Assembly (NCBI GenBank): GCA_964521405.1
Contig: CAZFRR010000197.1
Coordinates: 1-27,668, forward strand
Length of the DNA stretch: 27,668 nt
Direction: 5' to 3'
Source of the DNA: SG8-41 sp964521405
GTDB lineage: Bacteria > Pseudomonadota > Gammaproteobacteria > Burkholderiales > SG8-41
Below, in pieces: positions 27,157-27,668 of the stretch. The translations under genes were made by a program, and so were the position numbers. The notes beneath the pieces are model-generated. The model was not told where the DNA came from. It did no database searches and worked only from the letters and a program-made list of their open reading frames with translations. The number at the start of each line of letters is the position of its first letter. Positions within the stretch are counted from its first letter, which is position 1.

Positions 27157-27668
27157 ATGCACATCCACATCCTCGGCATCTGCGGCACCTTCATGGGCGG
27201 GCTCGCGCTCCTTGCGCGCGCGGCGGGGCACCGCGTCACCGGCTGCGACGCCAACGTCTATCCGCCGATGAGCAATCAACTCGCTGCGCAGGGCATCGAG
27301 TTGATTAATGGCTGGGAGGCGAAGCAGGCCAACCTCCAGCCTGACGTTTTCGTCATCGGCAATGTGGTGACAAGAGGCAATCCACTGATGGAGGCGATCC
27401 TTGATCGAGGATTGCCTTACATTTCAGGTCCGCAATGGCTGAGGGAAAACGTTCTGGCCGGGAAATGGGTGGTTGCAGTGGCCGGGACCCATGGTAAAAC
27501 CACGGTCGCCGCCATGGTCGCCTGGATACTGGAGCACGCCGGTCTCGAGCCGGGATTTCTCATCGGCGGTATACCCGAGAACTTCGGTGTGTCCGCGCGA
27601 CTTTCCACCCCCACCCTAACCCTCCCCCATCAAGGGGGAGGGAAAGACAGTTCCTTCCCTCCTGGCGG
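27157..27668 (+). CDS. mpl: UDP-N-acetylmuramate tripeptide ligase Mpl (3' end outside window)
   Basis: Murein-recycling ligase that joins free L-Ala-gamma-D-Glu-meso-DAP to UDP-N-acetylmuramic acid, in the cytoplasm. From ATG 27157 the protein opens MHIHILGICGTFMGGLALLARAAGH (split MHIHILGICGTFMGG, LALLARAAGH), the Rossmann start of Mpl. It continues VFVIGNVVTRGNPLMEAIL and the ATP loop GTHGKTT at 110-116, then GFLIGGIPENFGVSARL. In E. coli Mpl the next segment is the conserved FFVIEADEYD; here the frame instead reads STPTLTLPHQGGGKDSSFPPG, which comes from a palindromic repeat inserted at 27604. The frame stays open to the last base (170 codons), so whether the gene is intact or a pseudogene is undecided. 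Confidence 0.9.
   Translation, partial: MHIHILGICGTFMGGLALLARAAGHRVTGCDANVYPPMSNQLAAQGIELINGWEAKQANLQPDVFVIGNVVTRGNPLMEAILDRGLPYISGPQWLRENVLAGKWVVAVAGTHGKTTVAAMVAWILEHAGLEPGFLIGGIPENFGVSARLSTPTLTLPHQGGGKDSSFPPG
27604..27668 (+). repeat. Palindromic repeat inserted in frame in mpl (runs off the window)
   Basis: A perfect 9-bp stem CCCTCCCCC (27620-27628) with GGGGGAGGG (27634-27642) over ATCAA is preceded by CCACCCCCACCCTAA and followed by GAAAGACAGTTCC. It has the look of the dispersed CCCTCACCC...AAGGGGGAGGG intergenic repeats of proteobacteria, but it sits inside the mpl reading frame right after codons for SARL. Its right end is outside the window. Confidence 0.8.

Overview
The window looks like chromosomal DNA of a high-GC betaproteobacterium, probably near Burkholderiales or a related environmental lineage. 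The evidence is a betaproteobacterial-type GshA, the gene order gshA / amtB-glnK-porin / ubiK-comM, two Bug/TctC-type solute receptors, a full-length cobalamin-dependent MetH, and a UDP-muramate tripeptide ligase (Mpl). I see no rRNA, tRNA, CRISPR array, integrase or transposase.

Layout. Positions 1-4111 are on the minus strand: the end-truncated gshA, then a nitrogen module of TorF-type porin, glnK and amtB read right to left, with hairpin terminators after the porin and after amtB. Positions 4364-7699 are on the plus strand: ubiK, comM and a Ser/Thr kinase fused to a cyclic-nucleotide-binding domain. Positions 8020-13014 hold one very large exoprotein of the filamentous-haemagglutinin/two-partner-secretion type, with no transporter partner nearby. 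Positions 13037-16752 hold a Bug receptor and an aldehyde dehydrogenase (minus), divergent from a second Bug receptor (plus). That second receptor heads a compact run with an unrecognised protein carrying three ExxH motifs and a Bcr/CflA-type efflux transporter (to 18814). A small two-gene unit resembling a toxin-antitoxin pair with a nucleotidyltransferase follows (18910-19633). After it come a rhodanese (minus), metH (plus), a secreted cytochrome P460-cupredoxin fusion (plus), a PhoX-type phosphatase with a Tat signal (minus), and the start of mpl (plus), which runs off the end.

The unusual layer is the repeats. Three separate arrays of 7-bp units sit behind ubiK, the efflux gene and the nucleotidyltransferase. 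The units are related (CCTTGAA, CCCGGAA and drifted forms), and in two cases the array supplies the last codons and stop of the preceding gene. The last two arrays bracket the toxin-antitoxin-like pair. A different 50-bp palindromic element occurs between genes (14038-14087) and also, in frame, inside the exoprotein gene (8931-9026). Another palindromic repeat enters mpl in frame at 27604, exactly where a conserved Mpl segment is expected. Two 13-8-13 hairpins with compensatory base changes bracket the aldehyde dehydrogenase region. A 75-bp bipartite palindromic repeat follows the cupredoxin gene. The genome therefore appears to be invaded by small non-coding repeats that also remodel proteins.

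Functionally the window mixes housekeeping functions (glutathione, ubiquinone assembly, methionine, cell-wall recycling, DNA uptake), nutrient acquisition (ammonium, phosphate, organic acids) and surface or periplasmic proteins. All calls rest on reading the sequence; no database search was run.
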